Below are positions 34,440 to 46,400 of a stretch of 64,000 nt of DNA, in pieces. Made by a program: the position numbers and the translations under genes. The first letter of the stretch is position 1. Each line of letters starts with the position of its first letter. Source of the DNA: Formicarius rufipectus (taxonomy: Eukaryota; Chordata; Aves; Passeriformes; Formicariidae); contig VXAU01002079.1 in assembly GCA_013399695.1 (NCBI GenBank), positions 186,689 through 250,688 of the forward strand. The letters are read 5' to 3'. Below the pieces are notes generated by a model. The model had not been told where the DNA came from. It saw only the letters and a list, made by a program, of their open reading frames with translations, and searched no databases.

Positions 34440-37400
34440 GTAATGTCTGTCCCCCTTCCTTGCCCTCTCCAGGCGTCTCTGGTTACCCTGTCCTGCAGCA
34501 AAGGGGAATTCACTCCCATGGGACTGGCAGGGGTGTGCTAGATGTGGGTTTGGGTGCACCGGGAGGGCGGCCAGAGCCCCGTACCTTGGGGTGCAGGTCC
34601 ATCCATCCCTGATGAGACCTGGGAACTTCATCCCCCACTCCCAGCCCTCCTCCTTGGGGCAGGAGGGGGCACGTGCAGGGAGGCAGGGAGGGATTGGGGC
34701 AGCATTAGGGGGTGCAGGGGCTTGTGAGAAAGGGGTGCTTTAACTTTGCAGGTTCGTGGATTTCCACTCGGCTGCATCCACTTGCTCCCCATCCCGCGCC
34801 TCGCTGCTCACGGGGCGCCTCGGAGTGCGCAACGGGGTCACCCACAACTTCGCCATCACGTCGGTCGGTGGCCTCCCCCTGAACGAGACCACCCTGGCCG
34901 AGGTCCTGCAGGAGGCTGGGTACACCACGGGGGCTATAGGTAATGCCCAGTGCCAAGGGGGCAGTCGGGAAGGGCAGGTGACATGCAGTGACAAAGATGC
35001 TGGTGTCCATCCCTTGCAGAGGAGGGGCTGCAGGCGCTTAAGTGAAGTGCTGGCAATGAAAGGAAAGTCTATGAGAGAGATTTCACACTTCCCCCTTGGA
35101 TTTTGCAATCCCAAGATTAAAATCTTCCTTTTCAAACACAGGACATTGCCTGAGATCCAGGCTTCTCCATTTAAGCTCTAACTGCTTCACCTCACAAGGA
35201 ATGTGCTGGTTTTCCTCAGCAAACACTGCTGTGCTCAGCAGCTCTGCCATCCTGCATCCCACGCTGGCCCTGTGACCTTGGGCACCCTCCAGTCACCGTG
35301 GGTCCCCCCAGCTGGCACACGCCCTTGGCACCTGCAGCTCCTGCTGGTGCACACGTTGTGCTGGCAGAAAATCCCTCAGTTTCTCCATTCCCCCCAGTTT
35401 TTGGAGTTCTCCCTGTTGGATCAGCGCATTCGGTGGGAGCAAGCACGTGCCAGAGGTCAGAGGATGAAGCTGGCTGTTTGGGAGGGGTTGGAGAACCTTC
35501 TGCTCAGAACACAAACACATGAAAGAGCCTTTTAAGGCTGGAAACAGCCGCTTTGCACAGACATGAGATACCTTATGCATTTTTTCTGGGTTTCTGCAAA
35601 AATAGATGACATTCTGGAAATGTGGCCAGCACAAACAAGGAGCCTTTCTTGTAGCAGGAGCAAAGCCCCCAGTGCTGCGGGCACCTTGTGGGTGATGGCT
35701 GGTGGTGGCTGTAGCTGGGTAACCTCTGAAATGATGTTCTGTGGTTTCCACGCAGGCAAGTGGCACCTGGGACACCACGGCCACCATCACCCCAACTCCC
35801 GTGGTAAGGGCTGCACTACTGGGGACCAGCTGAGGGCCCTGTGGTCACCCTGACCCTGCTGACACCCTCACTTGCCTCTCAGGCTTCGACTACTACTTTG
35901 GGATCCCCTACAGCCACGACATGGGCTGCACAGACAGTCCTGGGTACAACCTGCCACCCTGCCCGCCCTGCCCGCAGCATGGCCTGGCTGCCAGGTATGG
36001 GAGGTTTGAGGGATTCCAGTGCTGGCACGGGGACGTGGGTGTTTGCATTGGTGTCCCCAGCCCCAAGAGCTGCCCTTTGCTGTGGTCACCTCCCCTTATA
36101 CTCCATGTGCCCAGTTTCACCCCTGTGCACCCCATATCAGGGTGCAGGTCGGGGAGGTGGGTCAGTCCCGGGGACATTGGTATCACTCCCTTCCTCCTCC
36201 TCCTCTCCTTGGCTCTCTGAAGGCAGGAGAGCAGCCAGGCTCTGTGCCTGCTCCCACACCTTTCCCCACTCCGGTGACGGGCATGTGGTGGCTCTTCCCA
36301 GCAGGGTGATGAGGAAGGAATGCTACACAGAGGTCGCTCTTCCTCTCTTTGAGAACGTCACCATCATCCAGCAGCCCGTCCCCCTCAGCAGCCTGGCCAC
36401 ACGCTATGCAGAGGCAGCAGAGCGGTTCATCCAGAGGGCAAGGTGAGGTGCCACCTGCCACCTCCTGTCCCCTTCGCTGGGACAGCGTGTGGGTCACTGC
36501 ACGAGTCCTCTGCGATGTGCTGGGGCGGTGCCAGGGGAGATGGGTGTTACCCTGCGGTTCTTGGGAAGCAGACTGGGGTCTCCATGGCTGACTTGCCCCT
36601 GGAGGAGGGAGAAGTCAGGGGGACTGTCACTGTCGTGCTGCAGGGACACCGTGGAGGCGTTTTGATGCGTCTTCTCTAAGGGACTGGGTGTTTTTAAAAC
36701 CACCATCTATGAGGAACATCAAAGCCTTTGAGCTGGGCTGTGCCTTCTTCCTGGGGGGAATGTGTAGCAAGGTCCTGGCTAGTGGGGATGGGAGGGAGGG
36801 AAACACTGCCCTCCCTCTGTCCTCCATCCCTCTGTNTGCAGGTGACAACGGCCCCTGGGCACAGAAGTGTGAGCTGGCAGGACGCCTGGGGGCATTCGTG
36901 GGGGCTTGGCAGAGGCAGAGAGGTAACCTGGCAGAGTGTTGGGGTGGTGGGGAGGCTCCCAGTCCCCAGGGGCAGGGGGGGTTGTTCCACAAATCCCTTC
37001 ATTGCCCATCGAGGGGGACCTGGGGAGCATTCCACTCTCAGCCTTTCCCTGGCTGTGGTCCCGGCCTTGAACACACCCCAAAACAATTTTGTTCTTCCAA
37101 ACAGTCAAGTTTTCCCCTAAAACTGCTGCAGGGGGTGGAGGGCTGGGGNACCTCTGCAGTGGCAACAGGGCAGTGGAGGTGCCTCCATGGGTGTGAAGTG
37201 CTGGCAGGGGTGTGGGAGCAGGTGCTGAATGGCTGCCCACAGCAGCTCGGGCAGTGGGACCAGAACATTACCCAGAGGTGTTTGGACCTGCCCTGTGTGA
37301 GGGCTCTGATCCATTTTGAGGACAAAGCACTCCCAGGTCCCTGGGCTTCAAGGTCTGCCCCACGCCAGGCTCACAGGACATGAGGTGCTGGAGTGTGCTC

Positions 37401-40400
37401 GTCCCTGAGGAGCAAAGTGGCTCCTCTGAGTGACGGCCCCGAGTCCTGCGGGCGGGTTGTGTAATTTTAATCCTTATTATTGGCGGATTATGAGCTGTGA
37501 CTTTGCAAAATGCCTCCCTGCAGTGTGAGGAGAGGAAGTGCTGCTGGGCGGCCGTGTCCCAGCCCATCCCATGTCTGCATCCAGGGATAGTACAGACCCA
37601 GGAAGGGCCACGGTAGGGAGGTTCTGAGGGTAAGGTTTGTGTAATGGGAATGAACAAAAGGCTGGCTGGGCAGCAGCCTGTGGGAAGTGGCTCCTTATAA
37701 ACCTGTTTTGTTGCACAATACCTAAAGTTTATCTCTTTGGATACCAAGCACTGTCTTTGACATGACTTGGTCGGGATTCTGAGGGTACCCAGGCTCTGAG
37801 TTGTGGGGCAGCAGCAATCCCCCTTCCTGTCCAAGCCCTCAGGACTGCCGAGATGCTGTTTGGCTGTGAAACCAAGTGCGTGAGCCCCAGGTTAATAGGA
37901 AAAACCTTTAAACTCCCAGAAGTGTTTTTGGGGTTATCTGTGTTCACGGAGAACAGGATTAAGCAGGTGCCTGACTTTTCTCTCCTTCCCTTTGATGGCT
38001 TATTCCAGTTTTCCCCTGTCTGACTCATTCATCACAGAGCAACAAAAGAACACCAGATTTGCCATCTCGGTGTTTTTTTAACCAGTCGTGTCAAGGCTGA
38101 GCAATTTGTGACAGTGAGATGTGGCACTGCTCGAGCACAGCGAGCGTGGGAGCAAAAGTCGGGGACTCCTGTCTTCAGGCATTGATTAAACCTTCCCTTG
38201 ATCTCTGGAGCAATTCTGAGGTGTCCTCACGGGATGCTCAGCTGAGCACCACAGCCATGAGTTCATCTGGATGCTGGAGTGGTGCTTCCATGTGGAATGT
38301 GAGCCAGGGGGAAGCAGCATTCCCTGCTCCAGGGGTCTCTGGCATCCTGTGGGAAAAGATCTCACGTGGCTTTCGCAAGGGGCACATCTGAGCCCCCGTG
38401 TTGTGCCAGGGGGACACAGCCCTTTGCAGGGCTCCAGTGCCATGGGGAGGATGGGACAGCTCCAGGTGGGATGGCTTTTACTCATTTTCCATCCCAGGTG
38501 ACGGGTAAAGGAAGGAAATGCCTAAACACACGTCAGAGGGGCCCTGACAGCTTTCTGGAGGCAGCGATGGGGTGGCTGGAGCCGGGCGCGTGCGCGGGCT
38601 GGGACACGTCCCTGGGATCCGGCCCCTCCCCACCACTGGCCATCCCACCCTTCCCCTTGGAGGTCCCTGAGGAAGAGCAGGCCTCCTTGGAGGAGATAAA
38701 TATAGCTGTAAACAAGCAAACAGGACACGTCCTCTGGTGATTTAGGGGTGAGCAGGCGGTGGGGCAGCGCACGGCGGGCAAATGTGCCGCGCTCCCTGTC
38801 CAGGGCTGCTTGGCACTGCCAAGGCCGTGCCTGGGCTCAGTGTGGGTGTCCTGCTGTGGCTCATCCTCTGCCCACATCACTGCTGGAGCCAGGCACTTGC
38901 TGGGGAAGGGAAGGAAGGGCCAAAATGGGTCCCATGAAAGAGGGAAGGGAGTGGGTCAGTGCCTGGGGATGCACCAGCAAAGGGTGTTTGGCCACCAGAA
39001 GTGGAGTCTGTCCCAAATGAGAGGACAGCTGACCATGGGGCAGGGGCCACGGGGGGAGGTTTAAGCAGGAGCAGAGGCCAAGTATCCCCTCTGCAAGTGT
39101 TTGCAGCCCACTGACGCACGCAGGGAGCTTGTCCCCCAGGAGCCATGGCAGAGGCAGAGGTGGAAAGGCCACCAGTCTTTGTCCTCTGCCTCGGCAGTGA
39201 CCTCCTGACACTACCTGAACACTCCCCCTCTCACCCCTGTGCAGCGACAGCGGACGCCCCTTCTTCCTCTACCTGGCTCTGGCCCACATGCACGTCCCGC
39301 TGTGGGACCCCCCGACAGCCCCTTCCTCGGGCAGAGGCATCTACGGAGCCTCCCTCAGCGAGATGGATGCCCTGGTGGGACGGATAAAGCAGGTCGCCGA
39401 CAGCCACGGGCAGGGCAACACCCTCCTGTGGTTCACAGGTACAGCAGGCAAGCCTGGCTGCAGGGCTGGGGGCGACGCTGGTCACTGCACTGACTCCAGC
39501 CCCGGCGTGGAGATGGGTCGGGGGGCAGGACGTGTGTTGGTCCCCTGCCCTCGATGCTGCCTCCCGTTGCTCTGCGGGTGGACAGCGGTCACATCGCGGC
39601 GATGGGGCTCCGGCGCTGCTGCGGCCACGCGGCCGGGTGCCACCCTGTCACCCCACTTCGGCTGCGGGGCTGACCCGCTGGGGCTGTGCCTAATTAAGCC
39701 ACAAATCCTCGTTCATTAAGAAGCCCAAATCCGCTCTCGCTGAGCAGCCTCCCTAATGAGGATGTCTTGCCGCTGAGGACAGGAACTGCTGTGCCGCTCA
39801 TTAACGCCCAAAGCCGGGGGCAGCCGCTCCCCTTGCCCCCCTCCCCACCCCAGCNNNNNNNNNNNNNNNNNNNNNNNNNNNNNNNNNNNNNNNNNNNNNN
39901 NNNNNNNNNNNNNNNNNNNNNNNNNNNNNNNNNNNNNNNNNNNNNNNNNNNNNNNNNNNNNNNNNNNNNNNNNNNNNNNNNNNNNNNNNNNNNNNNNNNN
40001 NNNNNNNNNNNNGAGGGGGACCTGGGGAGCATTCCACTCTCAGCCTTTCCCTGGCTGTGGTCCCGGCCTTGAACACACCCCAAAACAATTTTGTTCTTCC
40101 AAACAGTCAAGTTTTCCCCTAAAACTGCTGCAGGGGGTGGAGGGCTGGGGTCCCTGCTACCCCAGAACTTGAGGTGAGTGGTGCTGGTTTGGAGACTGAT
40201 ACTGTCATCAGCTGCAGCAGGATCTTGCAGCCCCCAGCCCCATCCCACCCGGAGCAGAGCCCCCAGCACCCTCCTCGTGCCCTGGGACTTTGCTTTTCTT
40301 TCTCTGCACCGTTTTCTTGGGTTTTCGTTTTTTGTTATTTTTTTCCCCCGTCTTTCCTCCTTTTCCGGCCAAACCATCTGCTTGGTGGGTTTATTTCATC

Positions 40401-43400
40401 TGGAGTGGGCCAGAAACATTCATGAGTCAGGCGTTTCCCACTTCTGCTTGTGTTACGCGGAGTGCCGTGCCAGGCTCGGCTCCCCCCGTGCCCGGGGTCA
40501 GCGGGGCGCTCCCACCTCATCCCTCCCCCGCTTCCTGACACCCAGCCCATGCGACCGTGGCCGCTTCCCTGGCCAGGCGCTGCCGGCGGGCTGGCTCGCT
40601 GCTCCCATTCCCAGAGCCCTTCCTTCTTCTCCGCCTGGCCCCGGGATGAGATTTGTAACCTTAATTTTCTAGTAAACAAACCCTGCCGGCGGCCCGCGCC
40701 GCTCTTGAGCAAGCGGCGGTCACAAGGCGGAGCGGGTGGTGCGGGCAGAGCGGCGTTCGGGAACAGGGCGAGGAAAACACGGCCCCTTTCCCAGCCCCTC
40801 GGTGCCCTGTGAAAACCCTCCGATCCCGCTTGTGGCCGTGGCCGGGGAGGAGGTCGGGCTGGCAGGGCGCTCCGAGCTGGCTGTAAACACCGGCTGGAAG
40901 GATGACTTCGGAAATCCCTGGGCTGGTTGTTGCATTGATGTTTTGAAAGCCAGCCTGGCGTTACGGGACTGCTGCCGGCTGGGCTGGCACCACAAACACC
41001 CACCCGTGGGTGCTGGGGTGGGTGTTGGGAGGGTGGGATGCTCGGCGGTCCCATCCCGGGGGAATCGTCCCCCAGCAGGGAAATGCCCCGGAGGAGTGGG
41101 AGGGCAGGAGAGGACAGGCTACCCCAGGGTCTACGTGTTTCCTTTCAAGGTCCAACTCACATTCCAGAGGTGTTTTCCATTGATTTCAGGTGGTTACTGG
41201 AGTTGGTCCTCACTGGAAGAAAGCAGCAAATCCATGTGTGCTGCCTCGTTGGCTGGGGAGCTTCCCACAGCCCTCAGTCTACCCTGAAAACTTTTTTTCC
41301 CCCTCGGGGCCAAGAGCCCAGCGAGTTGGGATACTGGGATAAAGATACTCATTCTGGGGATGTGATGCTGGATGTGTTTTGAGACAGGTTTGGAAGGCTC
41401 CAGACCTGGAGTCCCTGTGCTGAGGACCTGCAGTGTGTGGTGGGACCAAGGTTTTCATCCCACCACGGGAATGCACAGTTCAGCTTTCCTGGAAAGCCTG
41501 GAAAGTCCCCACAGCATCAGGGCTGCATCATCCCCACTCTGGAGAAAATTCCCTGGTTGGGTTTGGGTGTTTCAGCCCCATTTACTGCCCAAAGTGTTAA
41601 CATGAGCTCTTTCATGAGCTGCTCTGATGTCCTGACCAGCCAGAAGCGCTGGGGGAGCTGGAGGGAATTCCCCGCTCTGCTGTCCTCCCAGACACTCCTG
41701 ACCATGCATGGAAAAGCCATGGACATGCATGCAGGAGGATGAGTTATTTAATATATGTGCATAGATGGGGATTGATATTAATTGCTGTAATTGCTGTGGT
41801 TTCCTGGGCTGTCTGAGGGCAGGGGAAGGCACCACTTCAGCCATACGTGGGTGTGTGTTAGAAGCACTGTTACATTTCCGACAGCCACTGGAGATCCCGG
41901 TGCTCACTGTCCCACTGTTGAGGCCCCCAGGAGATGTTCTCTGGGGGGAAGCACCGAAAGGTTAGGTGTGGAATGGGAGAGACTGAAGATGTGCCAGCAG
42001 GACGAGCAGCAGTGGCAGAAACTTCTTCCCCGGACTAGCCCTTGTGGCACCAACACTGCGGCATCCGTGCCCTGTGTGTCCTTGTGGGTACATCAGCATT
42101 GTCTGGGAGCGTGGAGCAGCCTGTAGGATCAGGGAGTGACTCCTGAAAGGGCTGGGCTGGGCTGAGGACCGGCGCAGGGGCTCGGAGGAGTGCGGGGTGG
42201 CCGTGCCTCTCTTGGCTGTGCCCGGAGGAAATGGCTTTGGGCGAGCGCCGTTGCCATGTGCACGCTGAAAGGCGGCGGACAAAGGCGGCTCCTGGCAAGT
42301 TTGCTCGGTGAATCGGGTTGGGATTTTCTGTTTGCCCCATTCCCAGCCCCTTCCCCCCCTCAGCTGCCCGGTGCCCTTTGTGCTGCAGCCAGGACAGAGG
42401 CTCCCCAACACCCTTCCACCCGTGTGGATGCTCAGCACTCCCATTTCGGGGCTCAGCACCCCTGTTTTGGTGCTCAGCACCCCCATCCCAGTGCCTGGCA
42501 CTCCAGGTGGAGGAAGGGACTGGACAGTTACCCCGTGCCATGCGGAGCATCTCAAACCCAAGGGCAGAGCGGGGGTGCTTTGGGTGCTGTCAGGGCAACA
42601 GTGGATCAGGTTCATTAGCTGGCAGGAGGGTTATTAGCAGGATGATATTTTTAATGAGGCACGTTTGCAGCAGGCAGAGGTGGGGGGTGGTGCTGTCAAT
42701 GCTGTACCTCGCTGAGGGCAGCAGTCCCTGGAACAAATTCCTACATTTCCTGTCTGCTCCCATTTCTCACCTGACATCAAAAGGGGATGGAAACGCGACG
42801 GCTCCGGCAGCAGCTGCATTTCTCATCACTTGCTGGAGAAACACCATGCAGTGCCAAGCTGAGCACTTTTATTTCTTTTTTCCCCTTTCCCTGTTTCATG
42901 TAAAAACTCCTGTAACTCTTCTCCCTTCTCTAACCCAGATCCTCTCCCACAAAATCATCCTTTTGGGGTAATTTATGCCATCTCTGCCTCTGAACGGTTT
43001 CTTTTCCAGGGAAATTCCCCGGGGTTAGGAGGTTTCCCCATCTCAGCAGGGTGCTGAGTGCTGCCCTGTTCTCTTGCAGGCGGGAGCTCAGCAAAGCAAA
43101 CGACTTGGGAAGGAGGGCACCGGGTGCCAGCACTGGTGTACTGGCCTGGCCACGTCCCTGCCAGGCGGACGAGCCGTGCTCTGCTCAGGTACGAGCCCGT
43201 CGGGGAGCGGGGCGGCCCCTCCACCCCCTTTGGAAGGACCCACCACCCCCGGGTCACCACCTGGATTTTGGCAGCAGCAGCTCCCTGCACTAGTTATTTC
43301 GTGCCTTGTGCCAGACTGTACTTTTGTCCTCTCCCAAGACTTAATGCTTCAGCAAAGAGGAGTTGAAAGGGCTTTTTGTGAGGCTGGTGGGTTGGCGTGA

Positions 43401-46400
43401 GCACCGCCGGGCTCCGTGTGCCTCCTGGCCGCGGTGGCCGAGGGCCTCCCGATAATTAAAAGATGACGATGTTCTCTCTCCCCACCAAGGAGCAGGCTCA
43501 GGCTTTGTGGTTTGTGAATGGCTTTATGTGGAGGAGGGTGCGGTTGTGGGAAAGGCTGGCCGGAGAGATGGCGCTGGCAATCCATGCAGGATGTGGCCGG
43601 GCTGGGATCTGGTGGCAGCAGGGGGGTAGGGCTGCTGCCCCCACGCCTCAGTCCCCCGAGGAGGGTGGCATGGAGGGGTCCTTGTTGCAGCAATACTGCA
43701 CCTCTGCATGCAGCAGCTGCACCACTCCATGTGGGACTTGCTCCTCTCCTGGCGTCCCTCCTTTGACAGCACATGGGGCAGTGTGGTGGGATGCCCCAAC
43801 CTCCTTCCATCCCTGAAGAAAACCGTGGTGGAGATCAGGGTGGTGGGGCCAGGGAGTTGCTGGGCGTTGGGAAACAATGTCCCAGCTGCTGGAAACAGGT
43901 CCTGACTGGTGGGCCCTGGGGTGGTTTTGGGTGGTTCTAAGGTTCTCAAGATAAGATAGAGCCACTCACTCCTTACATGGCCTGAGGGCAGCTCTGGGAG
44001 CTGGATTTTTGCAGGCAGGGGAAGGTTTGAGCCATAAGCTGAGTGGGGCTGCGCTGGCAGAGGGGGTGGGGTGCACGTAGCACTCCATGGTTTCACCTCC
44101 AAACCCTTTTCCTCCATGGGACATGGGGCAGAACTGCCAACCCCTGCCTGCTTGGGCAGCCAGGGCAGCACCTGCGGGGTCAGTGCCCTTCCCCATCCCC
44201 CTGGTCCACCAGCTTCCCTTACAACCCTGCCTCCAAGCCCAGGAATTCTGGTTACCTCCTCAAAGACCTTATCTCCTGCATTTCCCAGTTCCGGTCTGGC
44301 AGGTTGGACAGCTGGAAATCCACAGGGGCAAGGGTTGTGCTGCAGTGCTTGGAAGGTGACTGTAGCTCCCCAGGAGTCACAGCACACCCAGTGCCCCCCA
44401 CAGCACAGCCTGGCATTGCCAGGGGGCCATGCCCAGATGTGTGGAATGATGCCCAGCTGTTCAGGGTGATGGTCTGCCATCGGGAAGAGGCACTCCCTCT
44501 TTGGGAGGCAGCACAGAGCCAGCCTGGGGGGATGGTCAAGCTCAGGAAGGTGTCACCACTGTGGTCCCAGCCGTGGTTGGAGCTTGTGACCAGAAGATGT
44601 TGAGGGCAGGAGTTTCTTGGTGCTTGCGGTGTGCTGGGACAGGTGGCTTTTCTCTGCACTTAGTCACCCTTGGGGGACATCCCCCAAAGACAAGCACGTG
44701 CAATAGGGAAGTTCAAATCCCCCCAGTTGATGGGGAAGACCAAGAAACTGGGGAGGGAATGAAACCTGGGTGCAGGTGTGGCTGGGAGCCCTCTGCACGA
44801 CCCGGGGGGATCCCTGCCTGGTGGGATCCCCGGGAAGAGCCGGGGCTGGGCAAGGGCAGGCGTTACCCATCCACAGGAACCTCCTGTGCCCCTGGGGTTA
44901 TGGAAACACTGACAGCCTCTGCCACCCGGCCAGGGCAAAGAGCCTGCCAGGACCGGGTAGGACCTCTTGGCTTTGCGTCCTGCCCGGAGCAGGGAGGTGG
45001 GAGGTGAGCGAGGGTGAGCGTGCCCGGGGGCTGGGGAAGCCGGAGCCAGCAGGGAAATGCTGATGCATCGCCACCGACCTGCACCTGCACGCTGGTTTCT
45101 GCAGAAAACTGCCGCGTCGGCTTTTCTTAATTACGTTTAATTGGCGGAGCCACCCGCTGTGCTTCGGCCCTTCCCTGCCCCAGCCCAAAGTAGGGCATGG
45201 AAGAAGTAGGTCAGGAGGGTGGTGAGGAAGCAGATTGCACCATGTTGTCTGTGCCGGCGGCGCGGGGCCGAGCAGGCTGGGCGAGCTGGCAGAGCACTGG
45301 GAGAGCTGGTTCAGCTGCCTGCAGCTGCCTGCAGCTGCCTGTACCGCATCACAGCCGGGCAGAGCAGCGTCCCCTGCCACACTGTGCCCAGGATGCTGGG
45401 ATAGCCACGGCCGTGGCAGTGCTCCCAACACATCCTGCTTGGGATGTTGGGATGTCCATCACCCCACACAGTTCTGCCCTGTGGGCTGCAGGTAGGGAGC
45501 TACTGGTCCCTGAGCGCTGCCAGCCCTTCTTCCCTTGGTGTTTGGGCAGCAGCAGGATGCTGGAATGACTTTATGTGTTAAACCCCTCTCGGCCAGCACA
45601 GGGCTTGGCAACGTGGCTTTCCCTTTCCCTCAAGCACGGCTTCCCCAGCTTGGCTTCCAGGACGTGCCCACTGCTGGGGCTGTTGTTTTGGTGCCAACTT
45701 TGACCAAAATCCTACTTTTTCACGCATTTTTCCATGAGTTACATCTACCCATGACCAGGGGCACCTTCAACCACCCTCAGTCATGTTGTTCTCCCACTCC
45801 ATGAGGTGATGATTTCCAGAGGTCCCACCTGCTGTGTCGGGGCCACTTGGTGCCACCGTGGGAGCATCCACATGCACCGTGCTGGGGGCCAGATCCTGAG
45901 GGTGCTGAGCACCCGTGGCACTAGGGGCACGCTGCCCAGGTGAGCTGCCATTCTGGGGGAGCTGGCCTGACCCCAGCGAGGTGCCTGCAGGGAGGCAGTG
46001 GGGAGCCAGGATTGTTTTGGGCGCCTCCCGGCTCGCCTGGCCGCGGGGCTGTCTCCGTGAGAGCGCCGGCCGGGGCTGCCTCGCAGCAGTGTTTGTTCTT
46101 ATTTGTTCTCTCCGTCTCTTAGCAGCTAAATTAAAACTTGTTGAATGGGAGGACAGGGGGCTGTTAAGCCCAGGGCTCTTTTCTCTCCACTCACGTGGCT
46201 GCCATCACGCTCCGGGCAGGAGTCCTGTGGAGATGGGATCGTAGTGGTGGCAGGACTGTGGCAGCAGGACCATGGCAGTCTCCTTGTGTCCCTGGTGCTT
46301 TTTCCTCCTTCAGGAATTTCTTTGCCCCAGCTGACCCTCCCGAGCTGCCAGCACAGGGGGTTTGTAGCCAGAGAGGTGTGGGTTGAGTCCCTGTCTGCCA

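Larger units (their letters stand above)
36837..37148 (+). other. Misplaced assembly patch bounded by single Ns
   Basis: A 312-bp block between N at 36836 and N at 37149. It holds ARSG exon 7 and downstream intron. Its last 138 bp (37011-37148) are identical to 40013-40150, which directly follow the N gap at 39855-40012. The unique part before the duplicate (174 bp) is close to the gap size (158 N). It therefore fits that gap rather than intron 5. Confidence 0.85.
39439..43079 (+). other. ARSG introns 6-7 with assembly gap
   Basis: Non-coding. The true exon 7 should lie in the gap at 39855-40012, splitting this stretch into two introns. A GC- and CpG-rich stretch lies at about 40450-40870, and a three-copy 24-26-bp repeat built on GCTCAGCACYCC lies at about 42428-42490. 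No other exon was recognised. Confidence 0.6.

Noticed and set aside
43524..44480. 318-codon minus-strand open frame in ARSG intron 8
   Set aside because: No known domain and no splice context; several overlapping frames of similar size occur by composition alone.
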